Shown: positions 7,345 to 16,282 of the stretch, one piece after another | How the letters are laid out: the number at the start of each line of letters is the position of its first letter | Numbering within the stretch: position 1 is the stretch's first letter | Assembly: GCF_003268475.1 (NCBI RefSeq) | Contig: NZ_MCIF01000002.1 | Coordinates: 450,015 to 514,014 of the forward strand | Reading direction: 5' to 3' | DNA from: Thermogemmatispora tikiterensis | GTDB lineage: Bacteria; Chloroflexota; Ktedonobacteria; Ktedonobacterales; Ktedonobacteraceae | DNA: 64,000 bases | Translations under genes and position numbers: made by a program | Notes under the pieces: generated by a model | What the model was told of the DNA's origin: nothing | Seen by the model: the letters and a program-made list of their open reading frames with translations, nothing else | Databases searched by the model: none

Positions 7345-8928
7345 TTACTCTGGGGGAATTTCCTGGAACACAAGATCGAGATCGATACCCTGGCGCGCGC
7401 GCAGCCAGCGCACTGCGGCATAGTAAAGGAAGCCGGATAGGAAGACGGCAATATTGATCAGAAGCATGGTTGGCTGCGCGAAACTGATGCCCGAATTGGG
7501 GTCCAGAAGGAAAGCCCACTCGATGACTAAGAGGCCCACCACGCTGATCCCTCCCAGCACAGAGAGCAAGGGCAGGCGTCCCAAACGCCAGTTTACCGGT
7601 GAGGCCTCGAACATTTCCCGCTGCCGGAGCGGGAAGACGATGGCGGCGATCGAGGTCAAGATGAAAGTAAACACCTGACCGAAGAAGCCGGCAATGGTTG
7701 CGAACGAAGGGTCGTAGGCATAGACCGCCAGCAGCACCAGACCGAGCAGACCCGAAAGCCCGATTGACCAGATCGGGGCATGCGTGCGCTCGCTGACCTC
7801 GGCCAGACGCCCAGGGGCCAGACCATCCAGGGCCCAGGCCATCAAATTGCGCGTCGTTGTCAGGATATAGATCGGCAGCCAGGCGAACGTCCAGAGAGCA
7901 AAGCCGACACCCATCAACAATATCAGGAGCAGATTATGGGTGAGCATCGTCGCAATTTCTGCGAACGTCGGAATAAAGCTCAGATGCAGCGCTGCCAGAT
8001 CGGCGCTGTCCAAAGCGCGCCAGAAAGGCAGGGCAGCAGCATGCAAAGCGGCCCAGACCAGCAGCAGAATCCAGACAGTCGAGTAGATGAGCGAGCCTGG
8101 CATGCCGAGCATCTGGGCGCGGTTCGCCCCTTTGATTTCGCCGCCGATGTAGGCCGAGGCGATACTGAAGCCAAGCACGCTGAAAGGCCAGGTCATGCCA
8201 GCGATAGTTGACAGCCAGTTCAGGGAAGAAGATGGGGAGCTTCCAGCATTCCTGAGCAAGTAGTGGTAGGTGTCACTCAGGCCAGTGAAGGGAGCCAGAT
8301 AGCTATTGAAGGCTGTGACCAGGCTGTTGGCGCGAAGGAGGAAGACCAAGCCAATCACCACCAACCCGGCAGAGGCCACAATAAAGAGCCAGCGCTGCAG
8401 GGTCATATAGGTGTTGATGCCGATCGAAAAGACGACCACGTAGGCGAGAATCAGCAGGCCCCCTGTTAAGAAGACTCCGGTGGGAGTCGTGAACCAGTTG
8501 CCGATGGTCGCCAGCGCTGGAGCATGAAAATAGACACTCAGACTACGGCAGAGGGCGGAGATGCCATACTTACCCAGGAAAGCCGCAGGCACGCCAATAT
8601 AAAGAAAGCTCCAAAGCGTGTAATTCCAGTTGGCGACGAAGCCCCAGACCGGTGAGAGCGAGCGGCTGACGTAGACATATTCGCCGCCCGAGCGCGGCAT
8701 GGCGCTGGCGAACATGGCATAGACCAGGCTACAGGGCAGGACTGCTACGAAGCAGAGCAGCGTGGCCAGATACATGTTGGCACCGGGGTAAGCATCGGTC
8801 GGGAGGAAGAGGAACATGAAGGCCACCCCGATGGCGATGTTGATGAAGTTCACATTGTAGATGAAGACATCTGAAGCCTTGGCCTGGCGCACCAGCCCTG
8901 TTGCTTTTCGAGAGAAAGTGCTGACCAT
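7345..8928 (-). CDS. APC-superfamily amino-acid/amine permease
   Basis: The roughly 527-residue membrane protein has about twelve hydrophobic segments and the APC signatures: an early NINFI-type unwound helix (FINIAIGVAFMFLF), PRSGGEYVYVSR after helix 2, and a WLPIY segment in helix 8. I prefer the ATG at 8928 because GAAGGAG lies nine bases upstream; ATGs at 8958 and 8943 are possible. It probably imports or exports an amino acid, polyamine or guanidino compound, as the same operon encodes a ureohydrolase. The substrate is inferred from that context only. Confidence 0.8.
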   Translation of the reverse strand: MVSTFSRKATGLVRQAKASDVFIYNVNFINIAIGVAFMFLFLPTDAYPGANMYLATLLCFVAVLPCSLVYAMFASAMPRSGGEYVYVSRSLSPVWGFVANWNYTLWSFLYIGVPAAFLGKYGISALCRSLSVYFHAPALATIGNWFTTPTGVFLTGGLLILAYVVVFSIGINTYMTLQRWLFIVASAGLVVIGLVFLLRANSLVTAFNSYLAPFTGLSDTYHYLLRNAGSSPSSSLNWLSTIAGMTWPFSVLGFSIASAYIGGEIKGANRAQMLGMPGSLIYSTVWILLLVWAALHAAALPFWRALDSADLAALHLSFIPTFAEIATMLTHNLLLILLMGVGFALWTFAWLPIYILTTTRNLMAWALDGLAPGRLAEVSERTHAPIWSIGLSGLLGLVLLAVYAYDPSFATIAGFFGQVFTFILTSIAAIVFPLRQREMFEASPVNWRLGRLPLLSVLGGISVVGLLVIEWAFLLDPNSGISFAQPTMLLINIAVFLSGFLYYAAVRWLRARQGIDLDLVFQEIPPE

Positions 8929-8977
8929 AGGGGGACGCTCCTTCATAGATACAGTCATCCAATCAACCGGGTGACCG

Positions 8978-9928
8978 TCATGCGGTCACCAGTTGATAGC
9001 CAGCCACGCGGTCCCGGGCGAGCTGAATGATTGCGCCATGCAGGACGCCTTCGCCGTACTCGCTGCCTGGATTCAAGCACAAGGTACGGCCCAGCTTGCG
9101 TGCGCCGCGCGACTCGTGGACATGCCCATGCAGTCCCAGCAATGGCTGATAGCGCTCAATGGTCCGACGCACAGCCAGGCTGCCCACGGGGGTCATCACC
9201 GTGTGACCGGCGCGTGTCACCACCTGTCCATCGCGGAGCAGGGGGGCGTGATCCAGTCCTGAGCCGTGAGGGGGAACGTGCAAGGTAAAGATCGCGCGTT
9301 CTGGATGAGCCAACTGATCGGCGAGGCGGACGATCAGGGCTTCCAGCTCCTCTTCTGGCAGCTCGCGCGGGCTATCGAAAGGGGTGCGATTGCTATAGCC
9401 GACCACGATCATCTCATGTTCGTCGTCCAGAGCAGTGACCTGTCCGTCAGCGTTCTTCACGTACTGTGTCTGTCCCAGAACGCGATCCACGATCCACTCA
9501 TCATCGTTGCCCGGATTGATGAAGCAGCGCACCCCCAGGTGTTGCAGGCGCTCCTCTGCGATGGTCAGCCAGCGTTCAAGCGTTTCCACGACGAGCCGTT
9601 CGAAGAGGGCGCTCTGTTTGGCTTTATCAGCTAGGATAGCCTCATACTCATCCTGTTCCAGGCGCACGGGGTAGAAGCCATTGAAACGAATAGCCTTTTC
9701 CAAGGCTTGCAGCTCGTCGCTCGTCTCAGCTCGCTGAATGCGCCCAAGGAAATTGGCCTCGTAGCCACCATCGCGGCGAAGAAGAGGCACCACAATCTTG
9801 CCAGTGATATCGCCGCCAAGGATGAGCACATGAGCCTTATAGAACTGAGCAGCGTTGAGGAACTTCAAGAAGCAGCGTTCCGAGCCGTGGATATCGCTCG
9901 CGTAGAAGATCCGCGTTCCGCGGGTCAT
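8978..9928 (-). CDS. Calcineurin-like metallophosphoesterase
   Basis: The 316-residue product shows the two-metal phosphoesterase pattern: YASDIHG (D-x-H) near residue 9, LGGDITGK (GD) near residue 38, PGNDDE (GNxD-type) near residue 168, and a C-terminal LHVPPHGSG and LHGHVHES (GHxH). This is a cytosolic hydrolase without signal peptide; substrates in the family range from cyclic nucleotides to proteins. The ATG is preceded by GGAGGCAAAGG. It lies between the ureohydrolase and permease genes in one operon (gaps about 70 and 49 bases), so a link to that metabolism is plausible but unproven. Confidence 0.8.
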   Translation of the reverse strand: MTRGTRIFYASDIHGSERCFLKFLNAAQFYKAHVLILGGDITGKIVVPLLRRDGGYEANFLGRIQRAETSDELQALEKAIRFNGFYPVRLEQDEYEAILADKAKQSALFERLVVETLERWLTIAEERLQHLGVRCFINPGNDDEWIVDRVLGQTQYVKNADGQVTALDDEHEMIVVGYSNRTPFDSPRELPEEELEALIVRLADQLAHPERAIFTLHVPPHGSGLDHAPLLRDGQVVTRAGHTVMTPVGSLAVRRTIERYQPLLGLHGHVHESRGARKLGRTLCLNPGSEYGEGVLHGAIIQLARDRVAGYQLVTA

Positions 9929-9997
9929 CCTTTGCCTCCGTTATCGAACGAATCATGTCACTGATCCTGGACTGCAAAGCGGCAGGCGCAGGATAGC

Positions 9998-11143
9998 TCA
10001 GCGGCCCCCGATCTTGCCATGAAGAACCATCGTAGCGATCACGTCGACAATAGCGCGTACTGCCATCAGGGCTGTCGTATCGCTGATGTCATAGGGAGGC
10101 GAGACCTCTACGACCTCCATGCCGCAGACACCTTCCCGGGCCACCAGTTGCAGCAGCTTCAAAGCCTCCCTGGGAAGGAAGCCGCCAGGCTCTGGCCAGC
10201 CGGTGCCGGGCACAAAGCCGGCGTCGAGCGAATCGATATCGAAGCTTAAATAGACGGCCTTTGCTCCTTTCCAAGCTACTTCCAGGGCGATCTCGGCCAC
10301 TTTCTCGATGCCCAGGCGCTCAACATCAGTAATGGTCAGAATGGTTGTTCCTCGCTCGCGTGCTACTGCAACGCCGGCGCGGGGGACCTGCCAGCCGCCG
10401 ATGCCAATCTGAACCAGGTTTGCGGGGGGAGCGTTGGGGATATTAGTCGCGTGAAACCAGGGGGTCGTGTGCATGCGCTCATCCATGTCCTTTTCTTGCG
10501 TATCGACATGGCGGTCAAGGTGGATAATGCCGACGTTGCCTTCGATGTTCTCCGCTATTCCTCGTAGGCATGGGTAGCCAATGGCGTGATCACCGCCCAG
10601 GATAATGGGCATGGTCCCTTTGCTCAGCACGAACGAGACGGCCTTGCTGATCTGGTCGAAGCTCTTTTCGATATTGGCCACGGTGAAGACATCGCCTAGA
10701 TCGCAAATTTTGACCTGCTCGCGCAGGTCAACGCCCAGCTCGTAGTTGTAGGTCGTGTAGAGGGCTGAGATGCGGCGAATGGCCTGCGGCCCAAAGCGAG
10801 TGCCTGGTCGGTAGGTCGTGCCGATGTCAAAGGGGACGCCCAGAATCGCGATGTCATATTGATCCACCTCATGAACATTCTCGAGGAATGGCATCTTCAG
10901 GAATGTATTGATGCCTGCCCAATGAGGTAGCTCCCCGCGACTGAAGCAGGAGATCGTTCGATCCTCAATGCTCTGGGCCGCTTCTAACCCCAGAGCGATG
11001 GCCCGACTTATCTCCGCCTCACTGCGGGCTTGGGGTAACTTTGCCTCCGCCTGGGCTGCGCTATACCCCTCAAAATCTTCCCGGCTGAAGGAGGCATCCT
11101 TGCTTTCCCGATGGCTAAGGCCGTGATTGTGAAAGATGCTCAT
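9998..11143 (-). CDS. Arginase/agmatinase-family ureohydrolase resembling nickel-dependent guanidine hydrolase
   Basis: The 381-residue product has the two-metal ureohydrolase motifs: GGDHAIGYP, HLDRHVDT (D-R-H-V-D in place of the usual DAHxD; the metal-binding Asp, His and Asp are kept) and SFDIDSLDAGFVPGTGWPEPGG-like segment (DxD). It has a roughly 65-residue N-terminal extension with DRTISCFSRGELPHWAGIN. The extension plus the DRHxDTQE variant recalls cyanobacterial guanidine hydrolase GdmH rather than agmatinase. The ATG at 11143 is chosen because AGGGAGGG precedes it by nine bases; an upstream ATG at 11173 lacks a site. First gene of a four-gene operon. Agmatine or guanidinobutyrate as substrate remains possible. 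Confidence 0.7.
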   Translation of the reverse strand: MSIFHNHGLSHRESKDASFSREDFEGYSAAQAEAKLPQARSEAEISRAIALGLEAAQSIEDRTISCFSRGELPHWAGINTFLKMPFLENVHEVDQYDIAILGVPFDIGTTYRPGTRFGPQAIRRISALYTTYNYELGVDLREQVKICDLGDVFTVANIEKSFDQISKAVSFVLSKGTMPIILGGDHAIGYPCLRGIAENIEGNVGIIHLDRHVDTQEKDMDERMHTTPWFHATNIPNAPPANLVQIGIGGWQVPRAGVAVARERGTTILTITDVERLGIEKVAEIALEVAWKGAKAVYLSFDIDSLDAGFVPGTGWPEPGGFLPREALKLLQLVAREGVCGMEVVEVSPPYDISDTTALMAVRAIVDVIATMVLHGKIGGR

Positions 11144-12283
11144 AAAACCAGTTCCCTCCCTAGACGTGGCCATTGGTGATCGGTTAACGGCGCACCTTTT
11201 TCACGTCCAAAGTCGAGGTCAGCTCGTTGTCCCTTTACAGCCCGGCGCTCTGGCCTGGACTCATCTGGCCAGTCGCTGGCAATAAAGAGAAAGCCGGCAA
11301 GTGCGAAGAACAGCGTCGAGGACACTCGCCTTCTCAACCGGTAGACAGGCGAGAAAAGAGCGCTCTCTCTTGCGGTGATCAGCCAAAAGGAGCACGCTCT
11401 TTATTTCTAAAGCCTCTAAAAATGGTAGGTGTAACTGGAACACACTGTTGCTGCTGGCTTGCCGGTGGGAGAGGCTGATCAACTCTGACAGCGATGCTTC
11501 TCCGCGCGAGGTCCGTTGTTTAGGACAAAATGCACAGATTGTGCGCCGTCACCCCCTCTATAGAGAGTATAGGGAGGCAATGAGACCGAAGGCTATGGCC
11601 ACTTTAGCCGAGGATCTGCCGCTGGGTTTTGGGCAATATATACAATCCTGCCCTGGAGAGCCTGGGGGAAACGAGCGCCGTCGCTGGCCATCGGTGCTGA
11701 CCCGGGCTGCCTGATCATCTTCCCCTTTCATTGCCAGGCTGGCTGCTGTTACACTTGAAGAGGTAGCTTCAGGAACGGGCGACAGCGTCCTGAAGATGCT
11801 CTTGTCAGAAGTGTTTCTCTGCTTCAGACCGCAAAGGGGCCGGGGACGGGGCAGGAGTCGACAAAACGTCTGTGATCGAGGTTCGGGATAGAACTGCTAC
11901 TTGCCATTTCTGGTGAGGATGGGGCGAGCGAGCAACGAAGAACTCCAGTGGCTGGCACAACAGGAGCTGCCCAGGGCATGGATTGCATGCGCCCCTGAGT
12001 AGGGGATGGCTTCCCCGTCCGGTGTGGCGAGGGGGAGTTGCTCCTGTGGTGTGAGGCAGGGACCCTGGCTTGCTGACAGTCTGGCGTCGATGCAGGATCA
12101 CTTTGCCCCTGTCTGCATAACAGAAGAAAGATGATAGCCAGAAGAGGGACCGTACTCTCAGCAAGCGATAAAGGAGATGTTGCAACCTGACAGGCAGCAA
12201 GGCCTGCCTGCTCCTGGTCGGCCCGTGCTCCCTCCTTGCTGCTCTGGCGAGTGAGGTTCCTCAACACGTGGGGAAGAAGACTC
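11144..12283. other. Long gene-poor intergenic region
   Basis: About 1.1 kb between the divergent ureohydrolase and NYN genes. Short open frames occur in it but none has a good start site or a recognisable motif. A weak hairpin (CTCGCCT/AGGCGAG, about 11325-11352) is the only clear structure. I looked for a guanidine riboswitch on the minus strand and found no convincing match. Confidence 0.5.
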
Positions 12284-13237
12284 ATGCCTATCCTGATTCG
12301 TCTCCTTGCGGCTCTCATCGGCGATTGGAAGCGGCAGAGCAGGCTGTCTCAGCTGAGCCGCCGGCAGTTGGTGATGGCGCTTCTCGTCGATGGGGAGAAT
12401 ATCGGACCAGAGTGGGCGGCGGCCATCGTGGTCAAAGCCAGCCAGTTCGGGTGCCCCACCATCCGGCGCATCTATGGGGATTGGACTACTGGCTGCATGG
12501 CTTCATGGCGCGCCGTCGCGGAGTGCTGTGGCTTCCAGCAGGTCCAGGTTCCACGAGCCGCGACCGGCAAGAACGCCGTTGATCTCGCCCTGGCGGTCGA
12601 CGCTATGGATCTCCTCTTTGAAGGACTGCGCAGCTTTTGTCTGGTGAGTAGCGACAGCGACTATGCGCCCCTGGTCAGGCGCCTGCGCGAGGCTGGCTGC
12701 TTTGTGCTGGGGATTGGCCATCCACCGGTTTCTCAGATGCTCTGCGAAGCCTGCCACGTTTTTATTACCACTGATCAGCTGCATCGGCTGCGGCTGCTCA
12801 AAACGGCACCGACAACAAGCCAGGAAAGCCAGGTCACTGCCAGGGAGCAGCCTGCTCCTGCGAAAGAGCCGTCCCCGTCTCTGCCCTCCCAGGCTGCGTC
12901 ATCGGAGCTGGCCCAGCCTGCTGCTGAGAAGGAGAGCCAGCCGGCCCGAACGGTGCCCAGAGAGCTGTTACTGTCGGCCTATCAGGAAGCCACTCAGGTG
13001 AGCAAGCGCCAGGATGGCTGGGTGAGCGAGTCCCAGCTCGGGCAACACCTGCACAAACGGGCGCCTCAGTTCAAGCCCAAAACCTATGGTTTTCGCTCGC
13101 TGCGGGAGCTGTTGGAGCAGGCGCGAGCCGAGGGTCTCCTTGAGATCCAGCGCAGCGATGGCAAACAGTGGTATGTGTGTGCGCCTGCCTCTGCCTCCTC
13201 GGTGCCCCAGGAGCCTCCTCCGCAGCCGGAGTGCTGA
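12284..13237 (+). CDS. NYN-domain ribonuclease-like protein with C-terminal OST-HTH/LOTUS domain
   Basis: The 317-residue product has an N-terminal NYN (LabA/PIN-like) domain, with LLVDGENIG near residue 28, a mid-domain KNAVDLALAVDAMDLL and VSSDSDYAPLVRRLREAG; the acidic residues of these motifs form the metal site of NYN nucleases. A proline/serine-rich linker leads to a C-terminal domain (about 230-305) with KTYGFRSLRELLE and GKQWYV, as in OST-HTH/LOTUS RNA-binding domains. The ATG at 12284 follows a GGGGAAGAAG stretch; an in-frame TTG at 12236 is less likely. It probably acts on RNA in the cytoplasm. It stands alone, with no operon partner. Confidence 0.8.
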   Translation: MPILIRLLAALIGDWKRQSRLSQLSRRQLVMALLVDGENIGPEWAAAIVVKASQFGCPTIRRIYGDWTTGCMASWRAVAECCGFQQVQVPRAATGKNAVDLALAVDAMDLLFEGLRSFCLVSSDSDYAPLVRRLREAGCFVLGIGHPPVSQMLCEACHVFITTDQLHRLRLLKTAPTTSQESQVTAREQPAPAKEPSPSLPSQAASSELAQPAAEKESQPARTVPRELLLSAYQEATQVSKRQDGWVSESQLGQHLHKRAPQFKPKTYGFRSLRELLEQARAEGLLEIQRSDGKQWYVCAPASASSVPQEPPPQPEC

Positions 13238-13335
13238 CTGATCGAACGTTCCCGGCTGCCGAAAGGCGTCTTTGGCGCTGGGCGGAGGAGGGAAAGACCG
13301 GGCGAGCTGGCTGACCAGGTGGCTAGCGAGCTAGC

Positions 13336-13359
13336 CATGTGTCACGTCATGTGTCACGT
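13336..13359 (+). repeat. Perfect tandem duplication of a 12-bp unit
   Basis: CATGTGTCACGT occurs twice in immediate tandem at 13336-13347 and 13348-13359, ending about 22 bases before the ATG at 13382. The position in a leader or promoter suggests a possible regulatory site or a recent slippage event. Confidence 0.7.
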
Positions 13360-13381
13360 GTTGAAGGAGAAAAGCTGATTC

Positions 13382-13945
13382 ATGCAGGAATCTATTCAGA
13401 GCAGCTGGCAGAATTTTTACGTCATTCTCGGCTCGGCCTCTGCTACCTTGATCGGGCTGATGTTTATCGTGATCACCTTGCTGGCCTCAAGAAGAGCACA
13501 TCAGGCCAGTGAAGAGGCCATAGGAGCTTTTGGCACGCCCACAGTGGTCCATATGTGTGCTGCCTTCCTCGTCTCCCTGATCCTCTCCGTCCCCTGGCCG
13601 GCGCTCTGGCAGGCGGCCTTGCTAATAGACATCGGTGGCCTGGCTGGCCTCATCTATATACTCATCGTGATTCGGCGGGCGCGCCGCCAAAGGAGCTATC
13701 GGCCCGTCTTAGAAGACTGGATCTGGCATGTGATTCTCCCCTTCCTCGCCTATGCCTCCTTTCTCGGTGCAGGGTTAGCGCTGCTGAGCAGGGCCTGGCC
13801 CGCGCTCCTGGTCATTGGCGCTGCCGCTGTTCTTATGCTCCTCGTTGGCATTCATAACGCCTGGGATACAATTACCTACTTAACCTTTCAAGACACTCAC
13901 TTGGAGAACAGCCAGCAAAAGGAGGAGGACCAACAAGAGGTCTGA
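13382..13945 (+). CDS. Four-helix integral membrane protein, unknown function
   Basis: The 187-residue product has about four hydrophobic segments: near residues 15-37 (YVILGSASATLIGLMFIVI), 55-75, 78-95 and 120-155, separated by short basic loops (RRARRQR near residue 98). The C-terminus is charged and Glu/Gln-rich. The ATG has GAAGGAG 12 bases upstream. I recognise no family and there is no co-oriented close neighbour, so no function is proposed. Membrane location is inferred from hydrophobicity. Confidence 0.7.
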   Translation: MQESIQSSWQNFYVILGSASATLIGLMFIVITLLASRRAHQASEEAIGAFGTPTVVHMCAAFLVSLILSVPWPALWQAALLIDIGGLAGLIYILIVIRRARRQRSYRPVLEDWIWHVILPFLAYASFLGAGLALLSRAWPALLVIGAAAVLMLLVGIHNAWDTITYLTFQDTHLENSQQKEEDQQEV

Positions 13946-13952
13946 GCAGGAA

Positions 13953-14008
13953 CAGGGGCCGGAGAGCAGCCAGGCAGGAGAGGAAGAGTGTTCGCTCTTT
14001 GGCCCCTG
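13953..14008 (+). terminator. Possible terminator-like hairpin after membrane-protein gene
   Basis: CAGGGGCC at 13953-13960 pairs with GGCCCCTG at 14001-14008, and an inner AAGAG/CTCTT stem (13984-13999) fills the loop. There is no T-run after it, so it may be a structured 3' end rather than an intrinsic terminator. Confidence 0.3.
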
Positions 14009-14116
14009 CCCTGTGGATGTGCGCCTGCCGCGTCTGTAGCGCCAGTCCGGATTGGTGCGCTACGTGCTTGGATTAAGGATGTACTTTTTGTCTTGAGATT
14101 GTTGAGTTTATTATTA

Positions 14117-14145
14117 TTGACTTTGATTTATGAATTATATACTAT
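14117..14145 (+). promoter_or_regulatory. Candidate promoter of the zinc alcohol dehydrogenase gene
   Basis: In an AT-rich stretch, TTGACT at 14117-14122 and TACTAT at 14140-14145 are spaced by 17 bases. The start codon is about 240 bases further on, so the leader would be long; a closer promoter could exist. Confidence 0.35.
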
Positions 14146-14386
14146 ATAGTTGTGAAGATCGACTTTTGATGAGTTTCTTTCTGAAACGTGGTCGGGGCCC
14201 CTCAAGAATGGAGCGCGGCTGAGCAATCTGCAGCGCCTATCGTTCTGGTAGCAAGAAGACGTTGTCGGGAGCTTGCTCAGTCTGACAAACGGCGTTGTTT
14301 TGTCTGTACTACGGTGTTGTAGTGTCATGCCTGGCCAGTGTGGGGGCCAGGCTGACGTCACGTTGACGAGAGAAAGGACGCCAGAG

Positions 14387-15520
14387 ATGAAAGCCGTCGT
14401 CTACAAAGAACCCTTTAAAGTAGCGGTCGAGCAGGTCCCTGATCCCAAAATTCAGCATCCCAACGACGTCATTGTCCGCATCACCTCGACCTGCATCTGC
14501 GGCTCTGACTTACACATGTACGAGGGGCGCACCGCGGCGCCGCCGGGCCTCATCTTCGGTCACGAGAACCTGGGCATCGTCGAAGAAGTCGGCTCGGCGG
14601 TCACGACGCTCAAAAAGGGAGATCGCGTAGTGATGCCCTTCAACGTCGCTTGTGGCTTCTGCAAGAACTGCGAGCGCGGTTTTACCGGCTTCTGCCTGAC
14701 CGTCAATCCTGGCTTTGCCGGCGGTGCCTATGGTTATGTGGCGATGGGGCCCTATCCGGGCGGACAGGCAGAATATTTGCGGGTACCCTATGCGGACTTC
14801 AATGCGCTCAAGCTGCCGCCTGGCGACGAGCACGAAGATGACTTTGTCTTGCTGGCGGATATCTTTCCCACGGGCTATCACGGTGCCGAGCTGGCGCAGG
14901 TCTCGCCCGGGGAGACCGTGGTGATCTTCGGAGCTGGTCCAGTGGGGGCGATGGCCGCTTATAGCTGCCTGCTGCGGGGCGCCTCCGAGGTCTATGTCGT
15001 CGACCGCGTGCCGGAGCGCCTGAAGAAGATCGAGGAGATCGGGGCCATTCCAATCGACTTCAGCAAGGGGGACCCGGTCGAGCAGATCCGTCAGATGCGG
15101 GGAGGCGATGGCGTTGACAAGGGCATCGATGCCGTCGGCTATCAGGCCATCCAGCCAGGTCAGGACAAAGAAGCTCCTTCGGCAGTGCTGGAGGCTCTTA
15201 TTCAGATCGTCAATCCTACCGGGATTCTGGGCATTCCTGGCCTCTATGTGCCAGCCGATCCGGGAGGTGTTGATCCGCACGCCAGAGAGGGACGCCTGCT
15301 CATCTCCTTTGGCAAGCTCTTTGAGAAGGGCCTGCGCCTGGCCACAGGACAGTGCAATGTCAAGCGCTACAATCGTTATCTGCGCGATCTGATCATTGCA
15401 GGACGAGCCAGGCCCAGCTTCATTGTCTCGCATCATGTGCCCTTAGATAACGCCCCCACAGCCTATGAAAAATTTGATAAGCGCGTCGAGGGCTATACCA
15501 AGGTCGTGCTCAAGCCCTAA
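14387..15520 (+). CDS. Zinc-dependent alcohol dehydrogenase, glutathione-independent formaldehyde dehydrogenase type
   Basis: The 377-residue medium-chain dehydrogenase has a catalytic-zinc Cys near residue 38 (CICGSDLH), GHENLGIVEEVG near residue 60, the structural-zinc cluster CGFCKNCERGFTGFC near residue 88, and the NAD(P) loop FGAGPVG near residue 178. The long insertion and the C-terminal KFDKRVEGYTKVVLKP are typical of the FdhA/formaldehyde-dismutase branch. I chose the ATG at 14387 (AAAGGA upstream) over a much earlier in-frame start. Single gene, probably oxidising formaldehyde or a small aldehyde/alcohol in the cytoplasm; the substrate is not certain. Confidence 0.85.
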   Translation: MKAVVYKEPFKVAVEQVPDPKIQHPNDVIVRITSTCICGSDLHMYEGRTAAPPGLIFGHENLGIVEEVGSAVTTLKKGDRVVMPFNVACGFCKNCERGFTGFCLTVNPGFAGGAYGYVAMGPYPGGQAEYLRVPYADFNALKLPPGDEHEDDFVLLADIFPTGYHGAELAQVSPGETVVIFGAGPVGAMAAYSCLLRGASEVYVVDRVPERLKKIEEIGAIPIDFSKGDPVEQIRQMRGGDGVDKGIDAVGYQAIQPGQDKEAPSAVLEALIQIVNPTGILGIPGLYVPADPGGVDPHAREGRLLISFGKLFEKGLRLATGQCNVKRYNRYLRDLIIAGRARPSFIVSHHVPLDNAPTAYEKFDKRVEGYTKVVLKP

Positions 15521-15553
15521 GCAAGGCAGCAAAGACAGCAAAAAGCCACACAC

Positions 15554-15599
15554 GAGGAGGGTGGTGAGAGCGAAAACAAGGCTCTTGCCTCCCCTCCTC
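15554..15599 (+). terminator. Hairpin downstream of the alcohol dehydrogenase
   Basis: GAGGAGGG (15554-15561) and CCCCTCCTC (15591-15599) pair at the base, with a GAGAGC/GCTCTT inner stem, 34 bases after the stop codon. A short T-containing tail follows. A factor-independent terminator is plausible though the tail is weak. Confidence 0.4.
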
Positions 15600-15673
15600 T
15601 GTTCTGCTCTCCCTGGTGTCAAGATCAATGTAGAGAACCTGCGGGGCTGAGAGGAGCCAGGGCTGGCCTTAGC

Positions 15674-15868
15674 TTAGCCGTTATCCGTTTCTGGCAGCAC
15701 GGGCAGAGGACGCACCCAGCGGATCTGCAGGTGGCTGGCGCAGAGCGGACAGCGCCGCTCGGCAGGCAGGGGCACGGCGATGAGCGCTGTATAGCGCCAG
15801 GCGCCGTCGAGATTGCGCTCCCATATCAAACTGCAATCGGGACAAAGATGACGTTCCCAGATCACCAT
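15674..15868 (-). CDS. Small zinc-ribbon-like protein, unknown function
   Basis: A 64-codon frame (extendable to a start at 15928) encodes HLCPDCSLIW near its start and RCPLCASHLQ about 40 residues later, two Cys-x2-Cys knuckles as in zinc ribbons. The ATG at 15868 has a weak GGAAAG upstream; the longer start at 15928 has no visible ribosome-binding site. The paired knuckles are the only support for coding. It could bind nucleic acid or be part of a small redox protein; neither can be shown. Confidence 0.4.
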   Translation of the reverse strand: MVIWERHLCPDCSLIWERNLDGAWRYTALIAVPLPAERRCPLCASHLQIRWVRPLPVLPETDNG

Positions 15869-16282
15869 ACAATTGTGCTTTCCAGAGAAGCAGGCCGCTT
15901 CTCTTGTGTTTTGCCTATTGGTCGCCATCTGGACAAAAGCGGCCCCAGTTGTCTAAGGGCCGCTCTTTGACTTCGCGGCAGCGCTGGCTCAGCGTTGCCG
16001 CCTGGCAGATAGCTATGTATGAAAGTATAGCAGACCAGAGCTGAAAAAGAAACCCTGGCTGGCTCAACAGCGATGGGAGGGGGTGGCCCCAGACAGTAAC
16101 AGACTCCGCTCTGACGACTGGCGCCGATGCCAGGGCATGGCGCAGCTTCCTCTTCCTCTGGAGCTGCCACCGCTGCACGGGCGCTGGACGGCGTGGCCCG
16201 GTCAGCGTCGGGTGCCGCCGCGCTGCCAGGCAGGCAAAGCTTTTCCGACGCGGCGGCTCTCGCTCGATGATGATAGAGCGAG

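Noticed and set aside
11144..11300. Guanidine riboswitch ahead of the guanidine-hydrolase-like gene
   Set aside because: On the minus strand GGACG and GGTGCGCCGTTAACC resemble pieces of the class III motif, but the pairing ACAAGACGGCGC part is missing. No class I core was found either.
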